Of a stretch of 64,000 bases of DNA, positions 44,658-53,812 are shown one piece after another. Position 1 is the stretch's first letter. Every line of letters starts with the position of its first letter. Origin of the DNA: Kitasatospora sp. CB01950. GTDB lineage: Bacteria > Actinomycetota > Actinomycetes > Streptomycetales > Streptomycetaceae. Where the stretch lies: NCBI RefSeq assembly GCF_001905465.1, contig NZ_LISX01000002.1:681425-745424 (forward strand). Reading direction: 5' to 3'. The notes below the pieces were generated by a model. That model saw only the letters and a program-made list of their open reading frames with translations. It did not search any database and was not told the origin of the DNA. The translations under genes were made by a program, and so were the position numbers.

Positions 44658-47153
44658 ATGACCATGCCCGGCTTCGGCTCGCTCGGCCCCAACGACGCCT
44701 TCTCCGAACTGCTGAATCGCTTCTTCGGCCTGAACCCGGCCGCCGCCCCGCCCGCCGTCCAGCGGGTCCCGATCGGGCGGCTGCTCACCGAGTCCGCCCG
44801 GGACCTGATCGGCCGGGCCGAGCTGCGCGCCCAGGAGGACGGCAGCGCCGACCTCGACACGCCACACCTGCTGTGGGCGGCGGCCCTGACCGACCCGGCC
44901 CGGTCGCTGCTGGCCCAGGCCGGCGCGGACCCGGACAAGCTCGCCGCCACCATCGAGCGCACGCTGCCGGCGGGCGAGGCGGACCCCTCCGTGGAGCCCG
45001 GTCTGACACCGGCCGCCAAGCGGGTGCTGATCGGCGCGCACGCCCGTTCGCAGGCCGCCGGGGTCTCGTACATCGGGCCGGAGCACATCCTGGCCGCTCT
45101 CCTGGACGACCCCGACTCGGCGGCGGGCCGGCTGCTGACCGCGCACGGCGCGGACGCGTCCCGGCTGCAGCGCGGCGCGGAGGCGGCGGCCGCCCGGGGC
45201 GAGCGCGGCGTCCCGGCCAAGCCGGAGAGCAGAACGCCCACACTCGACGAGTACGGGCGCGACCTGACCGAGGACGCCAAGCTGGGCAGGCTCGACCCGG
45301 TGGTCGGCCGGGCCGAGGAGATCGAGCAGACCATCGAGATCCTCTCCCGCCGCTCCAAGAACAACCCGGTGCTGATCGGCGAGCCCGGCGTCGGCAAGAC
45401 CGCCATCGTCGAGGGCCTGGCCCAGCGGGTCGTCACGGGCGACGTCCCGGCCACCCTGAAGGACCGCCGGGTGGTCTCGCTGGACCTGTCCGGCCTGGTC
45501 GCGGGCGCGAAGTACCGGGGCGAGTTCGAGGAGCGGCTGAAGAGCGTCATCGACGAGGTCCGGGAGGCCGCCGACTCGACCATCCTGTTCATCGACGAGC
45601 TGCACACCGTGGTCGGCGCGGGTGCCGGCGGCGAGGGCGCGATGGACGCCGGCAACATGCTCAAACCCGCCCTGGCCCGGGGCGAGTTGCACGTGATCGG
45701 CGCCACCACCATCGACGAGTACCGCCGGTACGTCGAGAAGGACGCGGCGCTGGAGCGGCGCTTCCAGCCGGTGCTGATCCCGGAACCGTCCGTCGAGGAG
45801 ACCGTGCAGATCCTGGAGGGCCTGCGCGACTCCTACGAGGCGCACCACCAGGTGCGGTTCACCGACGACGCGCTGCGGGCCGCCGCCGACCTGTCCGACC
45901 GGTACGTCTCCGACCGGTTCCTGCCCGACAAGGCGATCGACCTGATGGACCAGGCCGGCGCCCGGGTCCGGCTGCGCGGCCTGGGCCGCTCCACCGAGGT
46001 GATCGGCCGGGAGGACGAACTCGCCAAGCTGCAAAGGGAGAAGGACGAGGCGGTGGCCGCCGAGGACTTCGCCCGGGCGTCCGAGCTGAAGACCCGGATC
46101 GCCGACCTGGAGTCGCAGAACGCCGAGATCGAGGAGCGCCGCGAGGGCGTCGTCTCCGTCACCGTCGACGACATCGCCGACGTGCTGTCCCGGCAGACCG
46201 GCATCCCGGTCTCCCAGCTCACCGAGGACGAGAAGGCGCGGCTGCTGAAGCTGGAGGAGCAGCTGCACGCCCGGGTGATCGGCCAGGACAAGGCGGTGGT
46301 CGCGGTCTCCGAGGCGGTGCGCCGCAGCCGGGCCGGCATGGCCGACCCGAACCGCCCGGTCGGCTCGTTCCTGTTCCTCGGCCCGACCGGCGTCGGCAAG
46401 ACCGAACTCGCCAAGGCCCTGGCCGAGTTGATCTTCGGCGACGAGGACCGCCTGGTGCGTTTCGACATGAGCGAGTTCCAGGAGAAGCACACCGTCTCCC
46501 GCCTGGTCGGCGCCCCGCCCGGGTACGTCGGCTACGAGGAGGCCGGGCAGCTCACCGAGGCCGTCCGCCGCCGCCCGTACAGCGTGCTGCTCTTCGACGA
46601 GGTCGAGAAGGCCCACCCGGACGTCTTCAACGCGCTGCTCCAGGTCCTGGACGACGGGCGGCTGACGGACGCCCAGGGCCGCACCGTGGACTTCCGCAAC
46701 ACCGTGGTCATCATGACCTCCAACATCGGCTCGCAGCTGATCCTCTCCCACCGCGGCGAGACCGACGAGATCCGCGACCGGTTGATGACCGAACTGCGCG
46801 GCCGCTTCCTGCCGGAGTTCCTCAACCGGATCGACGACATCATCGTCTTCGACGCGCTCGGCGAGTACGACCTGCTGCGGATCGTCGACCTGATGCTGGG
46901 CAACTCCGAGCGGCGGGTGAAGGCGCAGGGCCTGGAACTCGACGTCACCGAGGCGGCCAAGAAGTGGCTGGTGGACCGCGGCCACCAGCCCGAGTTCGGC
47001 GCCCGGCCGCTGCGCCGCACCATCCAGACGCAGCTGGACAACCGGCTCGCCGGCATGCTGCTCTCCGGCGACGCGCAGCCCGGCGACACCATCGTCGCGG
47101 ACGCCCGGGACGGCGAACTGGTCGTCTCCATCGGCGAACCCGCGCCGTCCTGA
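44658..47153 (+). CDS. ClpC-type AAA+ unfoldase
   Basis: 831 aa. An N-terminal Clp_N double repeat ([35 protein letters not shown]), AAA1 with Walker A GEPGVGKT at ~241-248, a middle region with a UVR-like motif ([19 protein letters not shown]), AAA2 with Walker A GPTGVGKT at ~575-582, and the C-terminal D2-small domain. The short middle domain and UVR motif place it with ClpC rather than ClpB. It unfolds substrates with ATP and probably feeds ClpP; the classic actinobacterial ClpC1 is usually longer at the N-terminus, so this looks like a second ClpC-type copy. The first ~35 residues are Phe/Pro/Ala-rich. Confidence 0.88.
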   Translation: MTMPGFGSLGPNDAFSELLNRFFGLNPAAAPPAVQRVPIGRLLTESARDLIGRAELRAQEDGSADLDTPHLLWAAALTDPARSLLAQAGADPDKLAATIERTLPAGEADPSVEPGLTPAAKRVLIGAHARSQAAGVSYIGPEHILAALLDDPDSAAGRLLTAHGADASRLQRGAEAAAARGERGVPAKPESRTPTLDEYGRDLTEDAKLGRLDPVVGRAEEIEQTIEILSRRSKNNPVLIGEPGVGKTAIVEGLAQRVVTGDVPATLKDRRVVSLDLSGLVAGAKYRGEFEERLKSVIDEVREAADSTILFIDELHTVVGAGAGGEGAMDAGNMLKPALARGELHVIGATTIDEYRRYVEKDAALERRFQPVLIPEPSVEETVQILEGLRDSYEAHHQVRFTDDALRAAADLSDRYVSDRFLPDKAIDLMDQAGARVRLRGLGRSTEVIGREDELAKLQREKDEAVAAEDFARASELKTRIADLESQNAEIEERREGVVSVTVDDIADVLSRQTGIPVSQLTEDEKARLLKLEEQLHARVIGQDKAVVAVSEAVRRSRAGMADPNRPVGSFLFLGPTGVGKTELAKALAELIFGDEDRLVRFDMSEFQEKHTVSRLVGAPPGYVGYEEAGQLTEAVRRRPYSVLLFDEVEKAHPDVFNALLQVLDDGRLTDAQGRTVDFRNTVVIMTSNIGSQLILSHRGETDEIRDRLMTELRGRFLPEFLNRIDDIIVFDALGEYDLLRIVDLMLGNSERRVKAQGLELDVTEAAKKWLVDRGHQPEFGARPLRRTIQTQLDNRLAGMLLSGDAQPGDTIVADARDGELVVSIGEPAPS

Positions 47154-47179
47154 TCCGCCTCGGGCCGACGCACGCCGTA

Positions 47180-47219
47180 CCGGGTCACCTCAGTACCGAG
47201 TCACGGCGAGGTGACCCGG
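47180..47219. terminator. Bidirectional hairpin between the Clp and LAL genes
   Basis: CCGGGTCACCTC (47180-47191) pairs with GAGGTGACCCGG (47208-47219) over a 16-nt loop. The right arm covers the last codons of the convergent LuxR gene, so it can serve both transcripts. Confidence 0.6.
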
Positions 47220-50191
47220 GCCGCCCAGTTGGCGAGGGCGGCCCGGTTGGGCTGGTCGGCCTTCTCCAGCAGGCTGGCCACGTGCTTCTCCACCGTCCGC
47301 GGCGAGATGCTGAGCCGGGCGGCGATCTCCTGGTTGCCGAGCCGCTGCGCGACCAGCAGCACCACCTCGTACTCGCGCACCGTCACCCGCCGTCCGCGCA
47401 GCGGCTCGGGGACCTGCTCGGTACCGGTGCGCCGCTGCGGGACGCTCGCCCCGGCCTCGCGCAGCAGGCGGCGGCAGGCGGCGCCGACGGCCGGCACGCC
47501 GGCCCGGTGGAAGTACTCCTCGGCGCTGCGCAGCCAGAGCACCGGCTCGCCCCAGCCGTCGGCGAGCGCGGCCTCGGCGACCAGCCGCAGCCCCAGGTGG
47601 CGGGCCATCTCGAACGGGCGGGCCGCCCGGGCGGCCTCCGCGACGGCCTCGGCGGCGGCCCCGGCCTGCCCGGCCCGGCCCAGGTGGACGGCGTGCGCGA
47701 GCCGTTCGAACTGCCGGTTCCAGGCCAGCGTGGCAGCGTGGTCGGCGGCCGTCCGGGCGTGCTCCTCGGCGGACTCGGCGCCGGCCAGCGCGCGCAGCAG
47801 CGGGTACAGGCCGTGCGCGCCGTTGAGGTAGAAGACGGACGGGTGCCGGGCCTCCCAGCGGCGGGCCAGGTCGAACTCGGCGAGGGCCAGCGCCCGGTCC
47901 TCCTCCAGCAGTGCGCAGACCGCCCGGCAGTTGCCGTGGGCCAGCGGCAGCTGTAAGGAGTCCGCGCCGTCCCAGCGGTCAAACTCGGCCAGCACGTCGG
48001 CCATTTCGGTCCGCCGGCCCTGGTGGGCGGCCACCATCGCCCTGGTCAGCAGCAGGAAATGGTGGTGGTCGACGTTGCGCAGCCGGGCGCTGGCCTCCAG
48101 GCCCTGGTCGGTGAGGGTCCGGGCCCGGGCGTAGTCGCCGCGCAGCACGGCGTGCATGGCGAGCGTCGCCTCGGCGGAGCGGACCAGGTCGAGCGCCCCC
48201 AGGTCGACCGCTGCCCGGTGCGCCCGCTCCAGTTGGACGGACTCCCCGATCCGCATGAACTCGTTGACTCCGAGCCGGAGTTGGGCGTCGACCTGCCAGC
48301 CGGGGAGCCGGTGCCGGGCGGCCAGGTCGAGCAGTCGGCGCAGGCATGCGTCGGCCCGGTCGAAGCCCTTGCGGCGTTCCAGCAGAGCGAGCAACTGCCA
48401 GGCCTGGCAGGCGACTTCGGTCAGCCCGGCGGCCTCGGCGCGTTCGGCGGCGCGGCGGGCCAGCCGTTCGGCGGCGGCGGTGCGCAGCTCACCCTCCGCC
48501 ACCCCGCCCTCCGGCAGCCCGCTGTCCGGCGCCGCGCTGCCGACGCCGGCCAGCGCGAGGTGGGCCTCCACCACCTCCAGGGCGCAGGTCCGTTCCGGGC
48601 CGGCCGCCGGGCCGAGCAGGGTGCGGACCAGGGCGGTCTGTTCGGCGGCGTCCGCGAGGCGGCCGGCGGTGGCGGCGGCCCGGGCCAGGCGCAGGTGCAG
48701 GGCGGCGGTGCGGTCGTCGCCGAGCGCGGCCGGGCCGCCCAGCGGGAGCGTCCGGGCGAGGTCGCGGGCCTGGTCGAAGCGGCCGCTGTCGGCGAGGGCG
48801 TGCACCAGCTGCTCGCGGATCGCGCTGGCGGCGGCCGTGGCGGCGCCGTCCCCGCCGACCAGTTCCAGGGCGCGTTCCAGCAGTGCGACGGCGGACTCGG
48901 TCGCCCCGCTCTGCCGGGCCTCCTCGGCGGCCTCGGCGAACAGTCGGGCGGCGGCCTCCGGTTCGCCCGCGGCCTGCCGCAGGACGGCCACCAACTGCCG
49001 CCACTCGCCGGGCAGTCCGGGGTAGGCGCGTTCCACCTCGCCGGCCGCGCGGCGGGCGATCGCGGCCCGTTCGGCGGGCAGCAGGTCGGCCAGCAGCGCG
49101 TCCGCGACCATCGCGTGCCGGAACTCGTACCGGTCGGCGACCGGCCCGCTCGGCGACAGCAGCCGGGCGTCGATGCCGGCCCGCAGGTGGATCAGCAGGC
49201 TGCGGTCGTCCAGGCCGGTGACCAGTTGCAGCACCGGCAGCGCGAAGCGCCGCCCGAGGACGGCGGCGACGTTGAGCATCTCCCGGCCGGCCGGGTCGAT
49301 CCGGGCGGCGCGCTGCACGACGCTGCGCACCACCGTGGTGGGCACCTCGATGCCGAGGTCGCCGAACACCTCCCAGCCCCGTTCGGGGTCGCGGCGCAGC
49401 GCCCCGGCGGTGACCATGCCGGTGAGCAACTCCTCGATCACGAACGGGTTTCCGCCGGCGTCCCGGACCACCCGCTCGGCCACGGCGGCGGGCAGCGCGC
49501 CGGGGGCGGCGGACAGGCAGGCGGCGGCGAGTTCGGCGGTCTGCGAGTCGTCCAGCGGGTGCAGGTCGAGCCGCCGGGCCTGCCGGCGGGCGGCGGTGTC
49601 GAGCGCCAGGTCGAGGGCCGGTCCGGGGTGTTGACGGAGCGTCGCGACCAGCAGGACGGGCAGGCCGTCGAGGTTGTCGATCACGTAGTCGAGTACGGCC
49701 AGGGTCTCCGCGTCCGCCTCGTGCAGGTCCTCGACGATCAGCAGGCAGCCGCGCGGCGGCCGGTCCGGGTCGGCCCGGCCGACCGCGCCGAGCAGGCGCA
49801 GCAGCGCCTCCGCGATGTCGGTCAACGACGGTGGTGCGGCCGGACGTTGCTCTCCCCGCCAGTCCGGGACCAGGGCCGCCAGCGCGGACCGGTACGGGGC
49901 GAGGGCCGGGTCCTGCGGGGGCCCGCTCACCCGGAACAGCGACAGCAGCGCCTCGGCGATCGGCCGGAACGGCACCGGCGCGCCGGCGCTGCTGCCCCGG
50001 CCGCGGAGCACCGCCATCCCGTCCGCGACCGCCCGGTAGGCGCAGTCGGCGGTCAGCCGGGTCTTGCCGATTCCCGCTTCGCCGCCGACGAACACCGCGC
50101 GGCCCATCCTCCGACGGGCGTCGATCAACCCGTCGAGCAGGACCCGAAGTTCCTCGGCGCGACCCACGACATAGGGCGAGGAGGTGAGCAT
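47201..50191 (-). CDS. LAL-family (large ATP-binding) LuxR regulator
   Basis: 996 aa. N-terminal AAA/STAND ATPase: Walker A GGEAGIGKT at residues 36-44, Walker B CLLIVEDLHEAD. A long TPR-like helical middle (VALLERALELVGGDG, LRLARAAATAGRLADAAEQT). C-terminal LuxR HTH: RVTVREYEVVLLVAQRLGNQ, EIAARLSISPRTVEKHVASL. LAL proteins often sit in biosynthetic clusters as activators. The gene lies 57 bp downstream of the Cys-free precursor gene, but has its own -10 (TAGCCT, 50203-50198) 6 nt from the ATG and no Shine-Dalgarno, so it is probably transcribed separately as a leaderless mRNA. It is the likely pathway regulator. Confidence 0.92.
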   Translation of the reverse strand: MLTSSPYVVGRAEELRVLLDGLIDARRRMGRAVFVGGEAGIGKTRLTADCAYRAVADGMAVLRGRGSSAGAPVPFRPIAEALLSLFRVSGPPQDPALAPYRSALAALVPDWRGEQRPAAPPSLTDIAEALLRLLGAVGRADPDRPPRGCLLIVEDLHEADAETLAVLDYVIDNLDGLPVLLVATLRQHPGPALDLALDTAARRQARRLDLHPLDDSQTAELAAACLSAAPGALPAAVAERVVRDAGGNPFVIEELLTGMVTAGALRRDPERGWEVFGDLGIEVPTTVVRSVVQRAARIDPAGREMLNVAAVLGRRFALPVLQLVTGLDDRSLLIHLRAGIDARLLSPSGPVADRYEFRHAMVADALLADLLPAERAAIARRAAGEVERAYPGLPGEWRQLVAVLRQAAGEPEAAARLFAEAAEEARQSGATESAVALLERALELVGGDGAATAAASAIREQLVHALADSGRFDQARDLARTLPLGGPAALGDDRTAALHLRLARAAATAGRLADAAEQTALVRTLLGPAAGPERTCALEVVEAHLALAGVGSAAPDSGLPEGGVAEGELRTAAAERLARRAAERAEAAGLTEVACQAWQLLALLERRKGFDRADACLRRLLDLAARHRLPGWQVDAQLRLGVNEFMRIGESVQLERAHRAAVDLGALDLVRSAEATLAMHAVLRGDYARARTLTDQGLEASARLRNVDHHHFLLLTRAMVAAHQGRRTEMADVLAEFDRWDGADSLQLPLAHGNCRAVCALLEEDRALALAEFDLARRWEARHPSVFYLNGAHGLYPLLRALAGAESAEEHARTAADHAATLAWNRQFERLAHAVHLGRAGQAGAAAEAVAEAARAARPFEMARHLGLRLVAEAALADGWGEPVLWLRSAEEYFHRAGVPAVGAACRRLLREAGASVPQRRTGTEQVPEPLRGRRVTVREYEVVLLVAQRLGNQEIAARLSISPRTVEKHVASLLEKADQPNRAALANWAARVTSP

Positions 50192-50248
50192 TCACGCAGG
50201 CTAGCCGCCCGCGCCGTCATCGGGCCATGGGGACTTTTCGTACCCTGC

Positions 50249-50485
50249 TCAGTCCTCGGTGAACGAGAGGGAGGTGAGGGTGGACGGCGCGGTCGTGTCG
50301 TTGGTGCTGATGTCGAACGTGCCGAGTTCCGGCGCCACCCATCCCGACAGCACCAACGCCCGCCGCATCCGCGGGAGTTCGGTTCCGCGCAGGGCCGGGA
50401 CGATCTCGCCGGCGGGGTGCGGCGTCCGCATGTCGGCGCCGAACTCGGAGATCTCCCACGGGGCGACGAGGGTGGCGGTGGTCAT
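50249..50485 (-). CDS. Candidate lanthipeptide-like precursor without cysteine
   Basis: 78 aa; ATG at 50485 with a perfect AGGAGG 6 nt upstream. It is the only small gene next to the LanM gene (139 bp downstream of it, same strand). The first ~50 residues look like a leader (VAPWEISEFGADMRTPHPAG; GWVAPELG at the boundary). The last 23 residues, beginning at Thr56, contain twelve Ser/Thr (DISTNDTTAPSTLTSLSFTE), no Cys and no Lys. A normal LanM substrate needs Cys for ring formation; here Ser/Thr could only be dehydrated. The exact leader/core boundary cannot be set by eye. An unrelated conserved small protein is the alternative. Confidence 0.65.
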   Translation of the reverse strand: MTTATLVAPWEISEFGADMRTPHPAGEIVPALRGTELPRMRRALVLSGWVAPELGTFDISTNDTTAPSTLTSLSFTED

Positions 50486-50549
50486 GGTGGTCCTCCTGGG
50501 TGGCGTGGTGAACGGCATGCCGGGTGGGGCTGCCGCGGCGGGAGTGTCG

Positions 50550-50566
50550 TCCGACGGATCGTCGGA
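50550..50566. promoter_or_regulatory. Short inverted repeat between the LanM and precursor genes
   Basis: TCCGAC (50550-50555), 5-nt loop, GTCGGA (50561-50566), in the 139-bp gap. It could be a weak RNA hairpin (processing or attenuation after lanM) or an operator for a separate precursor promoter. Confidence 0.3.
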
Positions 50567-50624
50567 GCGGGGGAGGTGCGGGAGTGTGGCGACGGCTCGC
50601 GGCCGGGATCGGCGCTGCGGGCGG

Positions 50625-53600
50625 TCAGCTGCGCGGGGGCTCCAGCAGCAGGACGCAGGGCACGTCCGCGGGGTGGGCGAGGCGCAGCAGGGTGTGGCCG
50701 ATGCCGGCGAGGCCGGTGAGCAGTCCCGGGGTGGGGATGCCGGACGGGGTGGCGCAGCGGGGCCCGGCGTGGTCGAGCTCGCCGAGCAGGGCGGCGGCGC
50801 GGGTGGCCGTGCAGGTCGGGTGGCCGGTGAGCAGGAGTTCCAGGGTGGCGCTGTCGCCGTGCAGCAGGCTGTGGTCGGCGGCGGGTGCGACGGGCGCCGG
50901 GGGCGGCGCGGTTCCGGGGGTGTGGGCGGCGGCGAGGCGGGCGGCGGGGCCGAGCACCCGGGCGGGTGCGGGTCCGGGCAGCGGGATGCTGCGTCCGGTG
51001 GCGGCGTAGCGGTGCAGGGCCCAGCGGCGGTGCGCGGCTCCGTCGGGGGTGGGGTCGGGGGTGGCGGCGAGCCGCTGGGCGCAGTGGTCGGCGGCGGTGG
51101 CGGCGGCCGGGTCGCCGGTGAGCCGGTGGACGGCCAGCATGGCGGCCAGGCAGCCGGCGTCGCCGGAGAGCAACTGCCCGTCGGGGTGCGGGTCTTCGAG
51201 GGGTGCGGCGTTCGCGGCGCGGGCGGTGAGCCGGACGGCCGTCCGGGCGGCCTCGGCCAGTGCGCCGGTGTCGTCGAGGTGCAGGGCGTCCAGTCGGGCC
51301 AGCCCGTAGGCGATGCCGGCGAGTCCGGTGAAGCCGCCCGCGCCGACGGCGTCGAGGTGGGCGGGGTCCTTGGCGAGGGCGTCGAGCAGCGGGGGCAGGG
51401 CCCGGACGGCGCGGCGCGCGGTCTCGGCGTAGCGGGCGGTGCCGGTGAGGGCGGCGAGCTGGGCGAGGAACAGTGCGGTGCCGAGGTAGCCGCCGTCGAG
51501 GGCCGCGCCCTGCGGCATCAGGGCCCACTGGCGGTCGGTGATGGGTTCCAGGGTGAGCCAGTTGACGCGGCGCCGGTCGCCGTGGGCGTGGGCCAGGATG
51601 CGGTCGGCGAGGTCGCAGGCGGCGGCGAGCAGTCGGTCGGGGTCGGGGGCGACGGGCGGGCGCGACTGTCCGGGCGGGGCGGCCGGTGTCGAGCCGGGTC
51701 CGGCGGACCGGGTGGCCAGCGCGGCGCGGACGATCCACTCCTGGTCGTAGAGGTCGGTGCGGTCGAGTGCGGCGAGCCGCTGCCGGGTCCGGTCGACGCC
51801 GTTGTCGGCGGCGGCCGGGCCGCAGGGGCGGCCGTCGGCGTGCAGGCGTCCGTCTCCGGCGGTGGCGGTGAACAGCGGGATGTCGCCGCGCCAGAGTTCG
51901 GCGTGTTCGGAGGCGGCCAGCGGGCGGCGGTGCGGGTCATCGGCGGACTCGCGCCAGAGCAGGGCAAGCAGCCGGTCGCGGTCGAGGCCGTCGCGCAGCG
52001 CGTCGGGGTGGGTGGACTCCTCCAGCAGCGTCGCGTACCGCCGGGTGGGGCGGACCACGACGCGCACGGTGTCGGCCGCGAAGTTCTCCAACGGGCCTCC
52101 GGGGGCGGCGAGTCGGGGGGCGGCGTCGGCGAGTGCGCGGTAGCCGGCGCGGAATCCGGCGACCAGTGACTCGGTGTACTCCTGCGGGTCGACGTCCGCC
52201 CCGTCGAGCCGGGGCCGGTTGTCGGCCCGCCGCAGCCGGCCCTGTTCGCGCACCAGCCGCATCCGGTCGGTGCCGGCGTCCGCCCAGCCGGGCACGGACA
52301 TCGGCAGGGGCGCGCCGTCGTCCCCGCCGAGGCCCGAGATGTCGAGTGCGCCGTGCTCGCCGAACATCGGGAACGGCAGCAGCGAGATCCGCTGCACGGA
52401 GTCGGCGAGCACGCGCCGCGCGGGGTCGTCGCCGAGCGGCTCGGCCGGCGCCTGGTCGGGGTGGAACAGCGTCTCCAGGTCCACCAGGACGGGCTGGTCG
52501 GCGGCGGCGATCAGGTTCTCGTAGTGGATGTCGGTGCCGCCGAGGACGTGCAGCAGCGCCAGTTGCACGCCGAGCCGCCGGTAGAAGCGGTCCACGCCGT
52601 GCCGGTCCGCGCACGGCCCGGCCCCGACGAACTCCAGCCAGCCGTAGTCGCCCCGGTCCAGCACGGTGAGCGTGCGCAGCGCGGCGTCCGGCACCGACTC
52701 GGCGAGCAGCCGCAGCAGTTCGTTCCAGTGCCGGTGGACGGCCAGCGGGCGCGGCTTGTACACGGCGTGCCGCCCGTCGGCGAACTCCAGGACGGCCACG
52801 GTGCGTCCGTGGGCGTGCCGGTCCCCCGCGCCGGTCCGTATCCGGACCAGCCGGCCCGGGTCGGCGTCGGCGAACAACTCCTGTGCGAGAGCTGTCCGGT
52901 CGGCGGTGAACCGGTTCGCCAGTTCGGTCCAGGCGGCCACCGCGTCCTGGCAGCAGTGCGCCAACAGCCTTGCCAACACCGGGTATTCGGTGAGCAGTGC
53001 GGTCAACCGCTGCGGCGTCCGGGCCTGTTGGACGAAGTCGTCGAACCGTTCCTGGCCGTTCGTCCCGCGCAGGGCGCCGCCGATCCGGGCCATGTTCAGT
53101 TCCAGCACCAGCGTCCGGTCGGCGACCCGCACCAGCCGGGACGTCAGGCTGCACTCGAAGTCCCGTTCCAGGTTCGGGAGTTCCGCGACCTCGCCGACGG
53201 CCTTCCAGTCCGGTTCGGCCCGCAGCGCCGCCAGTGCGGCGGCGGTGAACGGGGCGACCACGGTCGCGAATCCGGCCGCCCACGGCGTCAACTCCTCGGC
53301 GGCGCCCGTCGGGAGGGACGCGGCGGCGACCGCGTGCCGGACGAAGCCGACCCACTCGGGCGTCTCCGCGACCCGCGCCGCCAGGCTCTCGGCCGGCTCG
53401 GCCAGCAGCGCCCGCAGTCGGGCGCGGTCCGCGCCCTGGTCGGCCAGCCACTCGTCGAGTCTGCCGTCGAACTCTCCCTGCCAGACGGCGAGTCGGCGCT
53501 CCGCCGGCTCGGCGGGCTCCGTGCGCGGCGCTCCGGCCGAGCGCCCCGCCGGGTGCGGCGGGTGCTCGTCGGCTGCGCCGGGCAGGCGTTCGGTCAGGCT

Positions 53601-53663
53601 CAACGCCGGTGCCCACCAGGGGCCGTCGCCGTCCCGGCCCCAAGTGGCTGTGGGATCCGTCAT
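50625..53663 (-). CDS. LanM-type lanthipeptide synthetase with degenerate cyclase domain
   Basis: 1012 aa with ATG 53663; in-frame ATGs at 53675 and 53699 exist and none has a Shine-Dalgarno. The DUF4135 dehydratase half is complete: Lys303 in VYKPRP, then Asp378, His380 and Asn383 in GGTDIHYENLI, and Asp395 in VDLETLFHP, with spacings identical to CylM K274/D347/H349/N352/D364 (recalled). It should phosphorylate Ser/Thr and eliminate phosphate. The LanC-like half keeps the barrel-start GGYLGTALFLAQLAALTG, GGFTGLAGIAYGLARL and the final LLTGLAGIGHTLLRL. The W-C-H-G block is missing, replaced by a short Pro/Ala-rich stretch, and L-C-H-G is SLLHGD (Leu934-His935). Zinc-ligand Cys are therefore absent. 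It probably dehydrates without catalysing thioether closure. Confidence 0.9.
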   Translation of the reverse strand: MTDPTATWGRDGDGPWWAPALSLTERLPGAADEHPPHPAGRSAGAPRTEPAEPAERRLAVWQGEFDGRLDEWLADQGADRARLRALLAEPAESLAARVAETPEWVGFVRHAVAAASLPTGAAEELTPWAAGFATVVAPFTAAALAALRAEPDWKAVGEVAELPNLERDFECSLTSRLVRVADRTLVLELNMARIGGALRGTNGQERFDDFVQQARTPQRLTALLTEYPVLARLLAHCCQDAVAAWTELANRFTADRTALAQELFADADPGRLVRIRTGAGDRHAHGRTVAVLEFADGRHAVYKPRPLAVHRHWNELLRLLAESVPDAALRTLTVLDRGDYGWLEFVGAGPCADRHGVDRFYRRLGVQLALLHVLGGTDIHYENLIAAADQPVLVDLETLFHPDQAPAEPLGDDPARRVLADSVQRISLLPFPMFGEHGALDISGLGGDDGAPLPMSVPGWADAGTDRMRLVREQGRLRRADNRPRLDGADVDPQEYTESLVAGFRAGYRALADAAPRLAAPGGPLENFAADTVRVVVRPTRRYATLLEESTHPDALRDGLDRDRLLALLWRESADDPHRRPLAASEHAELWRGDIPLFTATAGDGRLHADGRPCGPAAADNGVDRTRQRLAALDRTDLYDQEWIVRAALATRSAGPGSTPAAPPGQSRPPVAPDPDRLLAAACDLADRILAHAHGDRRRVNWLTLEPITDRQWALMPQGAALDGGYLGTALFLAQLAALTGTARYAETARRAVRALPPLLDALAKDPAHLDAVGAGGFTGLAGIAYGLARLDALHLDDTGALAEAARTAVRLTARAANAAPLEDPHPDGQLLSGDAGCLAAMLAVHRLTGDPAAATAADHCAQRLAATPDPTPDGAAHRRWALHRYAATGRSIPLPGPAPARVLGPAARLAAAHTPGTAPPPAPVAPAADHSLLHGDSATLELLLTGHPTCTATRAAALLGELDHAGPRCATPSGIPTPGLLTGLAGIGHTLLRLAHPADVPCVLLLEPPRS

Positions 53664-53697
53664 GGTTATGAGCATGGCGAGCTGCGGGTTCGCGGAC

Positions 53698-53715
53698 ATG
53701 GGGGGCGGCCCCCAT
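53698..53715. promoter_or_regulatory. Inverted repeat ATGGGGG-N4-CCCCCAT between LanM and SARP genes
   Basis: Perfect 7-bp arms (53698-53704, 53709-53715) in the 149-bp divergent region, next to GAATAT on the minus strand, a possible lanM -10 (53719-53714). Candidate operator. Confidence 0.4.
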
Positions 53716-53812
53716 ATTCCCGCGCACGGGCGGCGGGTGGCCGCCGGTACGTAGGGAAATCGGGGGCGCCGCCCGGATGGGAACGGAGCCTTCCGGGCGT
53801 CAGGCTCTTCCC

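Noticed and set aside
43854..46985. Very long minus-strand open frame over the Clp ATPase gene
   Set aside because: Clp motifs are unmistakable on the + strand; the reverse frame is open because of extreme third-position GC.
44658..47153. Assignment of the Clp ATPase as ClpB
   Set aside because: The long coiled-coil middle domain of ClpB is absent and a UVR-like segment is present, so ClpC type fits better.
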